The notes below the pieces were generated by a model. That model made no database searches and was not told the DNA's origin. It was given only the letters and a program-made list of their open reading frames with translations. Shown here one piece after another: positions 7,875 through 15,866 of a DNA stretch of 48,671 nucleotides (the first letter of the stretch is position 1; the number at the start of each line of letters is the position of its first letter). The stretch comes from Actinomycetes bacterium (lineage in GTDB: Bacteria > Actinomycetota > Acidimicrobiia > Acidimicrobiales > RAAP-2): the NCBI GenBank assembly GCA_021820665.1, contig JAKADK010000014.1, forward strand, positions 1-48,671, given 5' to 3'. A program made the translations under genes and the position numbers.

Positions 7875-10511
7875 TCAGCGCAGGGTCGCGCCGTAGGTCA
7901 CGCGGACGGCCTCGATGCAGCGCTCGCGCACCTCGCGCACCTCGGCGTCGGTCAGCGTCCGGTCGAGGGCGCAGAACCGCAGGTGGAAGGCGAGGCTCCG
8001 CGTTCCCGGGTCCAAAGGGGGACCCCGGTAGACGTCGAAGAGGTCGAGGGACTCGAGCAGCGAGCCGGCGGCGCGACGGAGCGAGGCGTCCACGTCACCG
8101 ACGGGGATCCCGTCGGTGACCACGAACGCCAGGTCGATGTCGGACGACGGGAACCGGCTGACCGGACGGGCCTGGTCCGACCGGCGGGGAACCAGCGTGG
8201 TGTCGAGCACCAGCGTCAGGTCCACCGCGAGGTACCCCATCCGGTCCCGGGGAGTGCTGGTCCGCACGAGATCATAGGCAGCGACCGTTGCCGGGTCGAC
8301 CTCGCCCACCTCCCCCACGACGACGAAGCCGCCGTCCACGACGGGATCGTCCCGGAGGTCGGTGACCGTGGTGCCGACGACCTCTCTCGCATCCGGCCCG
8401 ACGTCGTCCCGATGAGACGGGAGGTCCGTCACGGCGACGGCCAGACGGGCGGACCGGGTCGGATGGAGGGCCGGGAGGGGGCGGAGCGGCGGCCGGACGG
8501 TCCCACCCTGGATCCCCAGTGCCTCGACCAACGCCCACCACGCCGCCACCGCCACCCGGGCGTCGTCGTCGGGATGTCGGAAGACGATGGCCAGCATCTC
8601 CCGCTCGTCGACGGGCCCGCCCGCCGCTCCCCCGGGCCGGTCCTCGCCGGCCCTTCTCCCGGGCTCCCCGTCGGAGCGCTCCCCGTCGAGCGCTCCCCGG
8701 GCCCGCAGCCCGCCGAAGACGGTTCCCAGCTCGAAGAGCCGCAGATCCCCCTGGCGCCGGTCGGCGTTGTACCGGAGCGCGCCGAGCAGCCCCGGCAGTA
8801 ACCCGCCGCGCAGGTAGCGCTCCTCGGCCACGAGCGGGTTGGTCACCTCCACCCACGGGGCAGGCACGCAACAGCGCTCCAGGTCGGAGGCGGCCACGAT
8901 GGTCGGCGTCCACACCTCGGACGCCCCCAACCCGGTGGCGACGTCCCGGACCAGCCGGCGGTCTCGCTGCCGGCGGGTCAGGCCACCGGGCTGAGGCCAG
9001 GACGGTTGGCGCCGGGGGAGGCGGGCGTACCCGTGCATCCGGGCCACCTCCTCGGCGATGTCGGCCACGCCGAGCGGCGCCGGCCGGACGTCGGGACGGG
9101 CGGTGGGCACCGTCACCTCGAGCCGCTCCGCCGCCCGGGCCACGGCAAACCCCAGCGGCTGCAGCAGGGCGGCCATCGCCTCGGGAGCCAGGTCCGTCCC
9201 CAGCAGCTCGTTGACCTGCTCCGGTGGGACGTCGAGCGTGAAAGGCCGGGGCACCTCGCCCCGGACGTCGATCGTCCCCGGAGCCAGCTCGAACGACGCC
9301 CGGTCTTCCCCGCGCCCGACGGCCGCTCCGAGGAGAGCACAGAACCGGTCGGCCGCCCGGTCCAGGCCCTCGGGGTCGCATCCCCGCTCGAACCGCGTCG
9401 ACGCCTCGGTGCGGAGGTTCAGCCGCTTGGACGTGCGGGCAATGGCCATCGGGGCGAAGTACGCCGTCTCCAGCAGGACACGGACGGTGCGCTCGGTGAT
9501 CTCCGACGAGGCACCGCCCATGATGCCGGCGATGCCGACCGGGCTGCCGCCGGCGTCGCAGATGACGCAGTCGCGGGGCTCGTCCACCAGGCCGCCTCCC
9601 GGTAGGCCCAGACGACGCTCCACCCCGTCGAGGGTGACGATCACCTCGCCCGGCACCGCCTGGCGCACGACCAGCCCGTGACCGGGGAGCCGATCGAGGT
9701 CGTAGGGGTGGGTGGGCTGGCCGAGCTCGAGCATCACGTAGTTGGACGCGTCGACCACGTTGTTGATCGGCCGCATCCCGGCCAGAAGGAGGCGCCGGGC
9801 GATCAGGCGGGGGGAGGGCCCGATCGTCACGTCGGTGAGGACCCGGGCGGTGATGCGGGGGCACAGGTCGGGGGCGTCGACCACGACCGAGACGAGGTCA
9901 CCCACCGCCGGGCCGGACGGAGCGGGAAGCTCCAGGTCGGGAAGGGTGAAGGGGAGCCCGAGGCGTCCGGCCAGGTCACGGGCGACCCCGGCGACGCTCC
10001 AGGCATCAGGCCGGTCGGCCTCGACGGCGATGTCGAAGACGACATCGGGCGTGATCCCGAGGGTCTCGGCCAGCGGTGCACCAGGGACCGCCCCCGGGTC
10101 GTCGACGACGAGGATCCCCTCGTGGTCGTCGGAGAGGGCGAGCTCCCTCCCGGAGCAGAGCATGCCGTTCGAGACGACGCCGCGCATCTTCCGCCGGCCG
10201 ATCTCGAACCCCCCGGGCAGCACGGCGCCGACGGGCGCCAGGGGGACGACGTCGCCGACGGCGAAGTTCCACGCCCCGCACACCACCTCGAGGGGACCGT
10301 CGCCGGCGTCGACGACCACACGGCGGATACGGTCGGCACCGTCGATCGGTGCGATCTCCTCCACCCGCGCCAGGACCACGTCGCCGAGGCCCTCGCCGAC
10401 GGGCTCCATCCCTTCGACGACCAGGCCGAGGTCGTCGAGCTCGGCGGCCAACCCCCGGGGGTCACCGTCGAACGGTGCGAAATCGCGGAGCCACGACAGG
10501 GGAATGCGCAC
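7875..10511 (-). CDS. pheT: Phenylalanyl-tRNA synthetase beta subunit
   Basis: 878 residues, somewhat longer than most bacterial PheT. The order is: an EMAP/tRNA-binding domain (about 40-155, with KMRGVVSNGMLCSGRELAL), a B3/B4 editing domain (about 205-375), the B5 domain (about 415-485), the catalytic-like core, and the C-terminal FDX-ACB anticodon-binding domain (about 785-878, SRFPSSDIDLAFVV and SLAFHLRFCALDRTLTD). A low-complexity Gly/Arg/Asp insertion near residue 620 accounts for part of the extra length. With PheS it forms the heterotetramer charging tRNA-Phe. The start is a GTG 10 bp after the pheS stop. Confidence 0.97.
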   Translation of the reverse strand: MRIPLSWLRDFAPFDGDPRGLAAELDDLGLVVEGMEPVGEGLGDVVLARVEEIAPIDGADRIRRVVVDAGDGPLEVVCGAWNFAVGDVVPLAPVGAVLPGGFEIGRRKMRGVVSNGMLCSGRELALSDDHEGILVVDDPGAVPGAPLAETLGITPDVVFDIAVEADRPDAWSVAGVARDLAGRLGLPFTLPDLELPAPSGPAVGDLVSVVVDAPDLCPRITARVLTDVTIGPSPRLIARRLLLAGMRPINNVVDASNYVMLELGQPTHPYDLDRLPGHGLVVRQAVPGEVIVTLDGVERRLGLPGGGLVDEPRDCVICDAGGSPVGIAGIMGGASSEITERTVRVLLETAYFAPMAIARTSKRLNLRTEASTRFERGCDPEGLDRAADRFCALLGAAVGRGEDRASFELAPGTIDVRGEVPRPFTLDVPPEQVNELLGTDLAPEAMAALLQPLGFAVARAAERLEVTVPTARPDVRPAPLGVADIAEEVARMHGYARLPRRQPSWPQPGGLTRRQRDRRLVRDVATGLGASEVWTPTIVAASDLERCCVPAPWVEVTNPLVAEERYLRGGLLPGLLGALRYNADRRQGDLRLFELGTVFGGLRARGALDGERSDGEPGRRAGEDRPGGAAGGPVDEREMLAIVFRHPDDDARVAVAAWWALVEALGIQGGTVRPPLRPLPALHPTRSARLAVAVTDLPSHRDDVGPDAREVVGTTVTDLRDDPVVDGGFVVVGEVGEVDPATVAAYDLVRTSTPRDRMGYLAVDLTLVLDTTLVPRRSDQARPVSRFPSSDIDLAFVVTDGIPVGDVDASLRRAAGSLLESLDLFDVYRGPPLDPGTRSLAFHLRFCALDRTLTDAEVREVRERCIEAVRVTYGATLR

Positions 10512-10521
10512 GATGGTCCTC

Positions 10522-11628
10522 TCAGAACTGGCGAAGGAAGCGGATGTCGTTCTCGACCAGCGCGCGCATGTCGCTGATCCCGTGGCGCATCTGGGCGCAC
10601 CGGTCGATGCCGAACCCGAAGGCGAAACCCGACCAGGTGCCGGCGTCGATCCCGGTGGCGGCGAGGACGGCCGGGTCGACCATCCCGCACCCGCCGAGCT
10701 CGATCCAGCCCGTGTGCGAGCACGTGCGGCACCCGGCGCCGTGGCAGAGCGCGCACGTGATCTCGAACTCCGCCGACGGCTCGGTGAACGGGAAGTAGGC
10801 CGGCCGGAGACGGGCCGAGATCCCCTCGCCGAAGTAGGCGGTGGTGAAGGTCTCGATCGTGCCGGCCAGGTCGGCGAAGCTGATCCCGCGGTCCACGACC
10901 AACCCCTCCATCTGGTGGAACACCGGGAGGTGGCGGGCGTCGGGGGTGTCCCGCCGGTAGCACCGACCGGGCATGACGGCGTGGATGGGCAAGGACCCGG
11001 CCGCCACCGCCTCTTCCATCAGGTGGACCTGCACGGGCGATGTGTGGGTACGCAGCATGGTCGACTCCGGCGCACCGACCGCCAGGTAGAACGTGTCGAA
11101 CATCCCGCGGGCCGGATGCGCCGGCGGGATGTTGAGCGCGCCGAAGTTGTACCAGTCGGACTCCACCTCGGGTCCCTCGGCCACCCGGAAGCCCATGCCC
11201 ACGAACACGTCTTCCAGGGCGTCCCTGGTCGTCGTGACCAGGTGGAGATGACCGCGGCCGACCGTCGACCGGACTTCGGAACAGACCACCTCGGTCAGGT
11301 CGAGCCGGTCGTCGACCAGCCGCTGGTGACGCTCCGCCTCGGTCACCTCCCGCCTCCGCTCGGCGAGCAGGTGCTCGATGGCGGCCCGAGCCTCCTGGAT
11401 CGCCCGGCCCCGATCCCGGCGGGCCTCCGCCTCGAGGGTCCCGAGCTGGCGGGCGGCGGCACTGAGCGGCGCCCGCTTGCCCAGCAGCTCCGTCTCGACC
11501 TCGTCCAGGTGGCGAGAGGACCCGGCCGTGGCCACCGCCAGCTGGGCGCCGGCGAGGATCCCCGCCACGTCGACGACCTCCGCCGGCCGGTCGCGGTCGT
11601 CGGGACCGCCTCCCGTCGGCGCCGTCAT
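10522..11628 (-). CDS. pheS: Phenylalanyl-tRNA synthetase alpha subunit
   Basis: 368 residues. An N-terminal coiled coil (about 15-105) precedes the class II catalytic domain with MFDTFYL (about 176), motif 2 around GRCYRRDTPDARHLPVFHQMEG (written here only as a location, about 220-241) and motif 3 FAFGFGIDRCAQMRHGI near the C-terminus. A CALCHGAGCRTCSHTGW cysteine cluster at about 290 resembles a zinc-binding insertion found in many bacterial PheS. The ATG overlaps the stop of the upstream methyltransferase gene by 4 bp, so the two are translationally coupled. Confidence 0.97.
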   Translation of the reverse strand: MTAPTGGGPDDRDRPAEVVDVAGILAGAQLAVATAGSSRHLDEVETELLGKRAPLSAAARQLGTLEAEARRDRGRAIQEARAAIEHLLAERRREVTEAERHQRLVDDRLDLTEVVCSEVRSTVGRGHLHLVTTTRDALEDVFVGMGFRVAEGPEVESDWYNFGALNIPPAHPARGMFDTFYLAVGAPESTMLRTHTSPVQVHLMEEAVAAGSLPIHAVMPGRCYRRDTPDARHLPVFHQMEGLVVDRGISFADLAGTIETFTTAYFGEGISARLRPAYFPFTEPSAEFEITCALCHGAGCRTCSHTGWIELGGCGMVDPAVLAATGIDAGTWSGFAFGFGIDRCAQMRHGISDMRALVENDIRFLRQF

Positions 11629-12530
11629 CCCGGCTCCACTTCGTCGTGATTCCCCGTGCCTCGATCGCCGGCGCTCATCTGCGGCATCGTAGAGCGATCG
11701 CCGGTTCCCACGGAACCCGGCACGGATCCGCCCACCCGGGCCGGCGTACCGGCCCTCCCCGGACCCACGGCCCGCCGCTGACGGAGCACCTCGAACCCGA
11801 GCACGGCGGCTGCCACGCCCACGTTGAGCGACTCGGCCCGACCCACCATGGGGATGGTGACCAGGGTGTCGCAGGCGGCGGCCAGCGACACCGGGAGGCC
11901 ACCGGCCTCGTTGCCGAACACGATCGCCACCCGGCGCGTCCAGTCGACCGACAGGTAGTCCACCCCTCCGCGAAGGGTCGTCCCCACCACTGCCATCCCG
12001 GCCGTGCGCAGAGCGTCCACCGCCTCGTGGGGATCACCACCGTCGGCCACGGGGACGTGGAAGAGCGAGCCGGCCGACGCCCGTACCGTCTTCGGATTGG
12101 TCACGTCGACGGTGCCGTCGCAGCAGACGACCCCGTCGGCACCGGTGGCATCGGCCGTCCGGATCACCGTGCCTCCGTTGCCCGGGTCACGGACGCCGGC
12201 GCACACCACCACATAGCTGGCGCTCTCGAACGCCGCCAGGGGCGTGGTGGCATACGCCACGACGGCCAGGACGGGCTGGGGGGACACGGTGTCGGCGACC
12301 CGTTCCAGCACGCCGGGAGCCAGGTCGAAGACCCGGGCGCCGGCGGCGAAGGCCCGGACGACGACGGCGTCGACCGCAGGGTCCTGGCGCGCACCGGGAG
12401 CCAGGTACACGGCGGCGACCGGGGCGCCGGCGTCGAGCGCCACCGAGACCAGCTCCGCCCCCTCGGCCACCAGCATCCCCTCGGCCCGCCTGACCGAGCG
12501 CTTGGCGATCAGACGGCGAACCTGCTTCAC
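11625..12530 (-). CDS. SpoU/TrmH-family RNA 2'-O-ribose methyltransferase
   Basis: 301 residues. An N-terminal substrate-binding region (about 1-80) precedes the SpoU knot domain: VVCAGVRDPGNGGTVIRTAD (about 108-127), IVFGNEAGGLP (about 208-218) and IPMVGRAESLNVGVAAAV (about 230-247), the three SAM-binding knot motifs. Such proteins between rplT and pheS usually methylate 23S rRNA, though a tRNA target is possible. The GTG start is uncertain: the frame is open upstream (ALTHHR precedes VKQVRRL) and related proteins usually begin a few residues earlier. The last 35 residues are a low-complexity tail. Confidence 0.88.
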   Translation of the reverse strand: MKQVRRLIAKRSVRRAEGMLVAEGAELVSVALDAGAPVAAVYLAPGARQDPAVDAVVVRAFAAGARVFDLAPGVLERVADTVSPQPVLAVVAYATTPLAAFESASYVVVCAGVRDPGNGGTVIRTADATGADGVVCCDGTVDVTNPKTVRASAGSLFHVPVADGGDPHEAVDALRTAGMAVVGTTLRGGVDYLSVDWTRRVAIVFGNEAGGLPVSLAAACDTLVTIPMVGRAESLNVGVAAAVLGFEVLRQRRAVGPGRAGTPARVGGSVPGSVGTGDRSTMPQMSAGDRGTGNHDEVEPG

Positions 12531-12562
12531 CCGGTGGTGGGTGAGCGCCAGGGCCGCCTCGC

Positions 12563-12946
12563 TCAGGAGGCGACCTCGTCGGGTTGGCCCTGCTCCAGCG
12601 ACGTGCGGGCCAACGTCGCCAGCGAGGCGAACGCCTGGGGGTCCGAGACAGCCAGGTCGGCCAGGACCTTACGGTCGACACCGACACCCGCACGGTGCAG
12701 GCCGGCAATGAACCGGCTGTAGCTGAGGCCCTCCTGACGGGCCGCGGCGTTGATCCGCTGGATCCACAGCGACCGGAAGTCCCCCTTCCGGGCGCGCCGG
12801 TCACGATAGGCGTACTGCAACGAGTGCATCACCTGCTCGTTGGCGGCGCGGAACGACCGGCTCTTGTTGCCGTAGTACCCCTGCGCCTGCTCGAGAACGG
12901 CGCGATGGTGCTTCTTCGCGTGGACTGAGCGCTTGACTCGGGCCAT
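12563..12946 (-). CDS. rplT: 50S ribosomal protein L20
   Basis: 127 residues. The sequence starts [20 protein letters not shown] and includes [20 protein letters not shown] and [19 protein letters not shown], the conserved L20 core. The ATG at 12946 has AGGAGTTCTG just upstream. L20 binds 23S rRNA early in assembly and in several bacteria represses its own operon. It ends 32 bp before the chosen start of the SpoU methyltransferase gene, whose frame is open across this gap. Confidence 0.98.
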   Translation of the reverse strand: MARVKRSVHAKKHHRAVLEQAQGYYGNKSRSFRAANEQVMHSLQYAYRDRRARKGDFRSLWIQRINAAARQEGLSYSRFIAGLHRAGVGVDRKVLADLAVSDPQAFASLATLARTSLEQGQPDEVAS

Positions 12947-12983
12947 CAGAACTCCTTCGATCTCATCCGTTGTTCGCCACCGC

Positions 12984-13056
12984 GTCGTGGGCGCAGCGCG
13001 CCACGACTTCTTCGTCCGCCAGACGACTCCTGCCACCCGCCCGGAACCGGCGGGTG
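12984..13056 (-). promoter_or_regulatory. Two inverted repeats in the rpmI-rplT spacer
   Basis: GTCGTGG (12984-12990) pairs with CCACGAC (13001-13007), and CACCCGCC (13034-13041) pairs with GGCGGGTG (13049-13056). The spacer between the L35 and L20 genes is 131 bp, long for this operon. The hairpins lie upstream of the rplT ribosome site and could be an attenuator, a processing site or an L20-binding structure. No U-run follows them. Confidence 0.4.
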
Positions 13057-13077
13057 TCCGGTCTCACGACCGTGTGG

Positions 13078-13272
13078 TCACCGGCCAAGCATCCGTCGGA
13101 CCTGCCTGGCATCGCCCGGAGCCACGTCCGCCTCGCGCCCCAGCCGGCGCGTCCGCACGCTCGACTTCTTCTCCAGGATGTGCGATCGGAACGCCTTCCG
13201 CCGGCGCAGACGGCCGGTACCGGTCACCTTGATGCGCTTGGCGGCACCCCGGTCAGTCTTCATCTTCGGCAT
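13078..13272 (-). CDS. rpmI: 50S ribosomal protein L35
   Basis: 64 residues: MPKMKTDRGAAKRIKVTGTG at the start and RRRKAFRSHILEKKSSVRTR in the middle are diagnostic of L35. The protein is small, basic and of the usual length. It follows infC with a 5 bp gap, in the classic infC-rpmI-rplT order. Confidence 0.97.
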   Translation of the reverse strand: MPKMKTDRGAAKRIKVTGTGRLRRRKAFRSHILEKKSSVRTRRLGREADVAPGDARQVRRMLGR

Positions 13273-13277
13273 CGCTT

Positions 13278-14117
13278 CTATCCCTCTCCCGTCGCACCAT
13301 GACCATCGGCCCCCGGCGCCCGCGCCGGGGCGCTCCCCGCCGGAGCGTTCGTACCGTTCGTGCTGCTCGCACCGTTCGCCGCACGCGCCTCGCCCGTCGC
13401 CACCGGCTGCTGGTCGGCCTCACCGACCGACCTCACCACTCCGCCGACCGAGACCTCCCTGCCCGAGACCTCCCTGCCGGACACCCCGGCTGCAGGCCCG
13501 GCGCCTGCGCCGTTCTCCGTCTCGCGCCCACCTGACCCGGTCGGCACCTCTCCCGCCGGGCCCCGGTCGCCCCGGGAGGCCGCAGACTGCTTGGCCCGCT
13601 TGTCGGGAGCCAGGACCATGACCATGTTCCGGCCGTCCAACCGCGGAACCGCCTCCGGCTTCCCGACACCGTCCACCTCCTCGGCGATACGGTCGAGGAT
13701 CTTCTTCCCCAGCTCCGGATGGAAGACCTCCCGGCCACGGAACATGATCGTGACCTTCACCTTGTGGCCCTCGTCGAGGAACTTGGACACCTGCCGGGTC
13801 TTCGTCTCGAAGTCACCCGGTCCGATCTTCGGCCGGTACTTCATCTCTTTGATGCCGACGTGCACCGCCTTGCGCTTCGACTCCTTGGCACGCTGCGCCG
13901 CGTCGAACTTGAACTTGCCGTAATCCATGATGCGGCACACCGGCGGGTTCGCCGACGGAGCAACCTCGACCAGATCGAGGTCGAGCTGGCGGGCGATCCC
14001 CAGCGCGTCGGGCAGGGACTTGATCCCGAGCTGCTCGCCCTCGGGGTCGACCAGGCGCACCTCGCGTGCGCGAATGCGGTCGTTGATCCGGGGCTCATTC
14101 GTGGTGGTGGCGGCTAT
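13278..14117 (-). CDS. infC: Translation initiation factor IF-3 with long low-complexity C-terminal extension; probable ATA start
   Basis: The IF-3 part is canonical: NEPRINDRIRAREVRLVDPE near the N-terminus, VCRIMDYGKFKFDAAQRAKE (about 60-79), MKYRPKIGPGDFETK and VTIMFRGREVFHPELG. The family normally ends near residue 175-180; here about 90 more residues follow, rich in Gly, Ala, Ser and Glu with a duplicated SGREV. I place the start at an ATA (14115-14117) because GGAGCGAAG lies 5-14 bases upstream and the N-terminus then fits other IF-3 proteins. ATG and GTG alternatives lie further upstream (to 14213) but lack this ribosome site. Rare start codons are known for infC as part of its self-regulation. 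Confidence 0.93.
   Translation of the reverse strand: MAATTTNEPRINDRIRAREVRLVDPEGEQLGIKSLPDALGIARQLDLDLVEVAPSANPPVCRIMDYGKFKFDAAQRAKESKRKAVHVGIKEMKYRPKIGPGDFETKTRQVSKFLDEGHKVKVTIMFRGREVFHPELGKKILDRIAEEVDGVGKPEAVPRLDGRNMVMVLAPDKRAKQSAASRGDRGPAGEVPTGSGGRETENGAGAGPAAGVSGREVSGREVSVGGVVRSVGEADQQPVATGEARAANGASSTNGTNAPAGSAPARAPGADGHGATGEG
13449..13478. repeat. infC: 15 bp tandem duplication in the infC tail
   Basis: CGAGACCTCCCTGCC occurs at 13449-13463 and 13464-13478, giving a repeated five-residue SGREV-type unit in the IF-3 extension. It is in frame and confined to the non-conserved tail. Confidence 0.7.
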
Positions 14118-14293
14118 GCGACTTCGCTCCCTGTCCTCGGGCCACGGGACTCCCGCGGCACCCTGAGAGACGCGGGTCGCCCCTACGCCACCGGAAGACC
14201 GTTCTCCCGGCACGCCGACCCGGCACGCTCCATCCGCGGCCAGGTGGGAACCGCCCGGTGGGCGACCCCGCTTCTCTCTCTCTGTCGATCGCT
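14118..14293 (-). promoter_or_regulatory. Putative infC leader with hairpin before the ribosome site
   Basis: If transcription starts from the -10-like TAGCCT at 14295-14300, the infC mRNA carries a leader of about 170 nt. It contains a hairpin at 14142-14158 (CCGCGGG/CCCGTGG, loop AGT, one G-U pair) shortly upstream of the GGAGCGAAG ribosome site. Leaders of infC operons commonly mediate control by L20 or IF-3, but I cannot match a known family here. Confidence 0.3.
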
Positions 14294-14300
14294 TAGGCTA
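14294..14300. promoter_or_regulatory. Overlapping -10-like elements for divergent genes
   Basis: The 7-mer TAGGCTA reads TAGGCT on the plus strand (14294-14299) and TAGCCT on the minus strand (14295-14300). The plus-strand copy ends 7 nt before the GTG of the DUF1844-like gene, so that transcript would be leaderless. The minus-strand copy would serve infC-rpmI-rplT. Confidence 0.4.
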
Positions 14301-14306
14301 CCAGGC

Positions 14307-14813
14307 GTGAGCTCCCTCTGGACACCCGACGGCGAACGTCCCGTCACCCCCGCCCGCCGCGAGCCCGACCCGACTCCGGCTCCCGGTCGCGGATCGGCCC
14401 GGCCAACCGGTTCCGAGCCCGATCCGGTCGACCCTGTGGCCGTGGAACGCCAGGTCGACGAGCTGCGCCGTCAGCTTGCCGACGCCCCCGTCGAGATCGT
14501 GATCGCCAACCACTGCTACGGGCTCTTCGAGCTGGCCACGGTGTACCTCTCCCAGGAACCGCCGCTCCTTCCCCAGGCCCGGATGTCGATCGACGCACTG
14601 GCCGCGCTGGTCCACGGCCTGGAGGGCCGTCTCGGTGAGTCCGAACCACACCTACGCGACGGACTGAGCCAGTTGCAAGTGGCCTTCGTCCAGATCGAGT
14701 CGGCCCGGCGGGCGGGGAACGGCTCGCCGCCGACCGGCTCGGCGCCGGGCCGGTCGGGGAACACCACGACCGGAGACGGCTCGGCCTCTCCGACCGGATC
14801 GGCCGGCGGGTAG
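14307..14813 (+). CDS. DUF1844-like conserved protein, divergent from infC
   Basis: 168 residues from a GTG start. Residues 1-45 are Pro/Arg-rich and residues 130-168 are Gly/Ser/Thr-rich, both probably disordered. The central helical part (PVEIVIANHCYGLFELATVY, then MSIDALAALVHGLEGRLGE and LRDGLSQLQVAFVQIE) resembles the DUF1844 domain: a helical pair with a conserved Asp-Ala-Leu helix. DUF1844 genes are often neighbours of infC in Actinobacteria, which supports the call. Function unknown. Family assignment is from memory and moderately sure. Confidence 0.7.
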   Translation: MSSLWTPDGERPVTPARREPDPTPAPGRGSARPTGSEPDPVDPVAVERQVDELRRQLADAPVEIVIANHCYGLFELATVYLSQEPPLLPQARMSIDALAALVHGLEGRLGESEPHLRDGLSQLQVAFVQIESARRAGNGSPPTGSAPGRSGNTTTGDGSASPTGSAGG

Positions 14814-14825
14814 CGGTCCCACCGA

Positions 14826-15181
14826 CAACTACATCCGTGTCACTGTCTGGCACGGGTCGGACGCCATGTCAGGGGGTGCCACTCGCGCGCTGGAGCTCGC
14901 ACGGCCCCGCTGCCTAGGCGGTCATCGAGGGACCGGTCGAGGGGATCGACCGGGCGAGCCACGACGACTCCGAGCACTCGTTCCTCCCGACGGGGATGAC
15001 AGGGGGCAGTCCCGAGGAGGCCCTCGACGGCGCGTGCGGCCTCTACCTCAACGACCCGGCGCGTGGGTCGATGATCCACCGACGAATCAACGCTTCAGGT
15101 CATTGGCGAGACGTGCCGGCGAACCAGCCGAGGAACGTGACGGTAGAGGGCCGCCCCGAGGCGGTGCACCCGGGCACGTAG
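14826..15181 (+). pseudogene. Unidentified broken coding remnant
   Basis: One frame reads protein-like near 14829-14910 (DNYIRVTVWHGSDAMSGGAT). After a stop, another frame continues protein-like from about 14920 (VIEGPVEGIDRASHDDSEHS, then GGSPEEALDGACGLYLNDPA) to the TAG near 15181. This pattern suggests a short gene with a frameshift and a stop. I do not recognise the family. The second half contains an ATG at 14996, so a 61-residue product cannot be excluded, but it has no clear ribosome site. Confidence 0.3.
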
Positions 15182-15483
15182 GCGTAGCCCGGCGGTCCGT
15201 CGAACGGGCTCTCCACCGCGCCCACGCCGCCCGGGAGGGTGAGACCGACCCGCAGGGGCCCCGGGTCGCCGTGGCACCAGTTGGCCCAGTTCAGGTCGGC
15301 GTCGGCCGTCTGGAAGCCCCCGCCCTGGCGGCCCCCGCCGAGGGCACGGCGCGGGTCGGCCACCACGTCTGGCCAGGCGCTCGGGGCCCGACCAGGGCGA
15401 CAGACCGTCGGGACCGGTGAACGGGTGAACCGGTGCGATCCCCGTTCGGAGGCCTTGCAATCGTGGTCCACGATGGCTATCAA
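15100..15483 (-). pseudogene. Probable truncated DUF4232-like secreted protein
   Basis: The last 70 or so residues (ADADLNWANWCHGDPGPLRV, then GYAYVPGCTASGRPSTVTFL) look like the C-terminal half of DUF4232, a beta-sandwich domain of secreted actinobacterial proteins with a W.NWC motif and a later P.C cysteine. The upstream part of the open frame (from 15483) has no signal peptide or lipobox and does not resemble the family, so the 5' end seems lost. It overlaps the remnant on the other strand between 15100 and 15181, further evidence that one or both are dead. Confidence 0.45.
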
Positions 15484-15866
15484 TTAAAGAGCGGCAGCAC
15501 TGCTGCAACCAGCGAAGGATCCTCATGACAAGGAGGTGTCCGGCGAATGGTGCGTCATGTGATGGAGCGTTCACCGCCTCGGTGAACGGCAGGAGTTCTG
15601 TTGCCGGTGAGCGCCGCGGAATCCCGCACGTTGCGGAGCGGTCGCGACGGGCTGTGCGTGGGCTGCGCCTACGGAGAACCAAGGAATCTCAACGACGGCC
15701 GGCGGGCTCGGCCGGGCAGCGCATCGCCAGTTTCGACGACGCTCTCTCACCCCTTTTTGCGGCTGGCTGACGCGGCTCACTGGCACCAACAAACCAATTG
15801 AATGACCAGACGACACGGGGCCCGGGGGGCTCCGTGTCGCGTCCCGGGGGCCAGGGTCCCGGCGGG
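15484..15866. other. Low-coding stretch with a strong ribosome site and mini-ORF
   Basis: This 380 bp looks less GC-rich than its surroundings at 15470-15560. AAGGAGGTG at about 15530-15538 precedes an ATG at 15546 that opens only a 12-codon ORF (MVRHVMERSPPR, stop near 15584). A 66-residue frame at 15601-15801 has AGGAG upstream of a TTG start but no family resemblance. An inverted repeat at 15811-15839 ends the region. I see no confident gene. Confidence 0.4.
15811..15839 (-). terminator. Possible terminator hairpin after the hisG operon
   Basis: CGACACGG (15811-15818) and CCGTGTCG (15832-15839) form a perfect 8 bp stem with a 13 nt loop, 28 bp beyond the stop of the last gene of the rib/hisG operon. 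Only a weak T-rich stretch follows on the minus strand, so it may be a poorly U-dependent terminator of the type common in high-GC Actinobacteria. Confidence 0.5.

Noticed and set aside
15601-15801. 66-residue plus-strand ORF with AGGAG upstream of TTG
   Set aside because: No family resemblance, mixed composition and location in a decayed region; kept only as a remark in the region entry.
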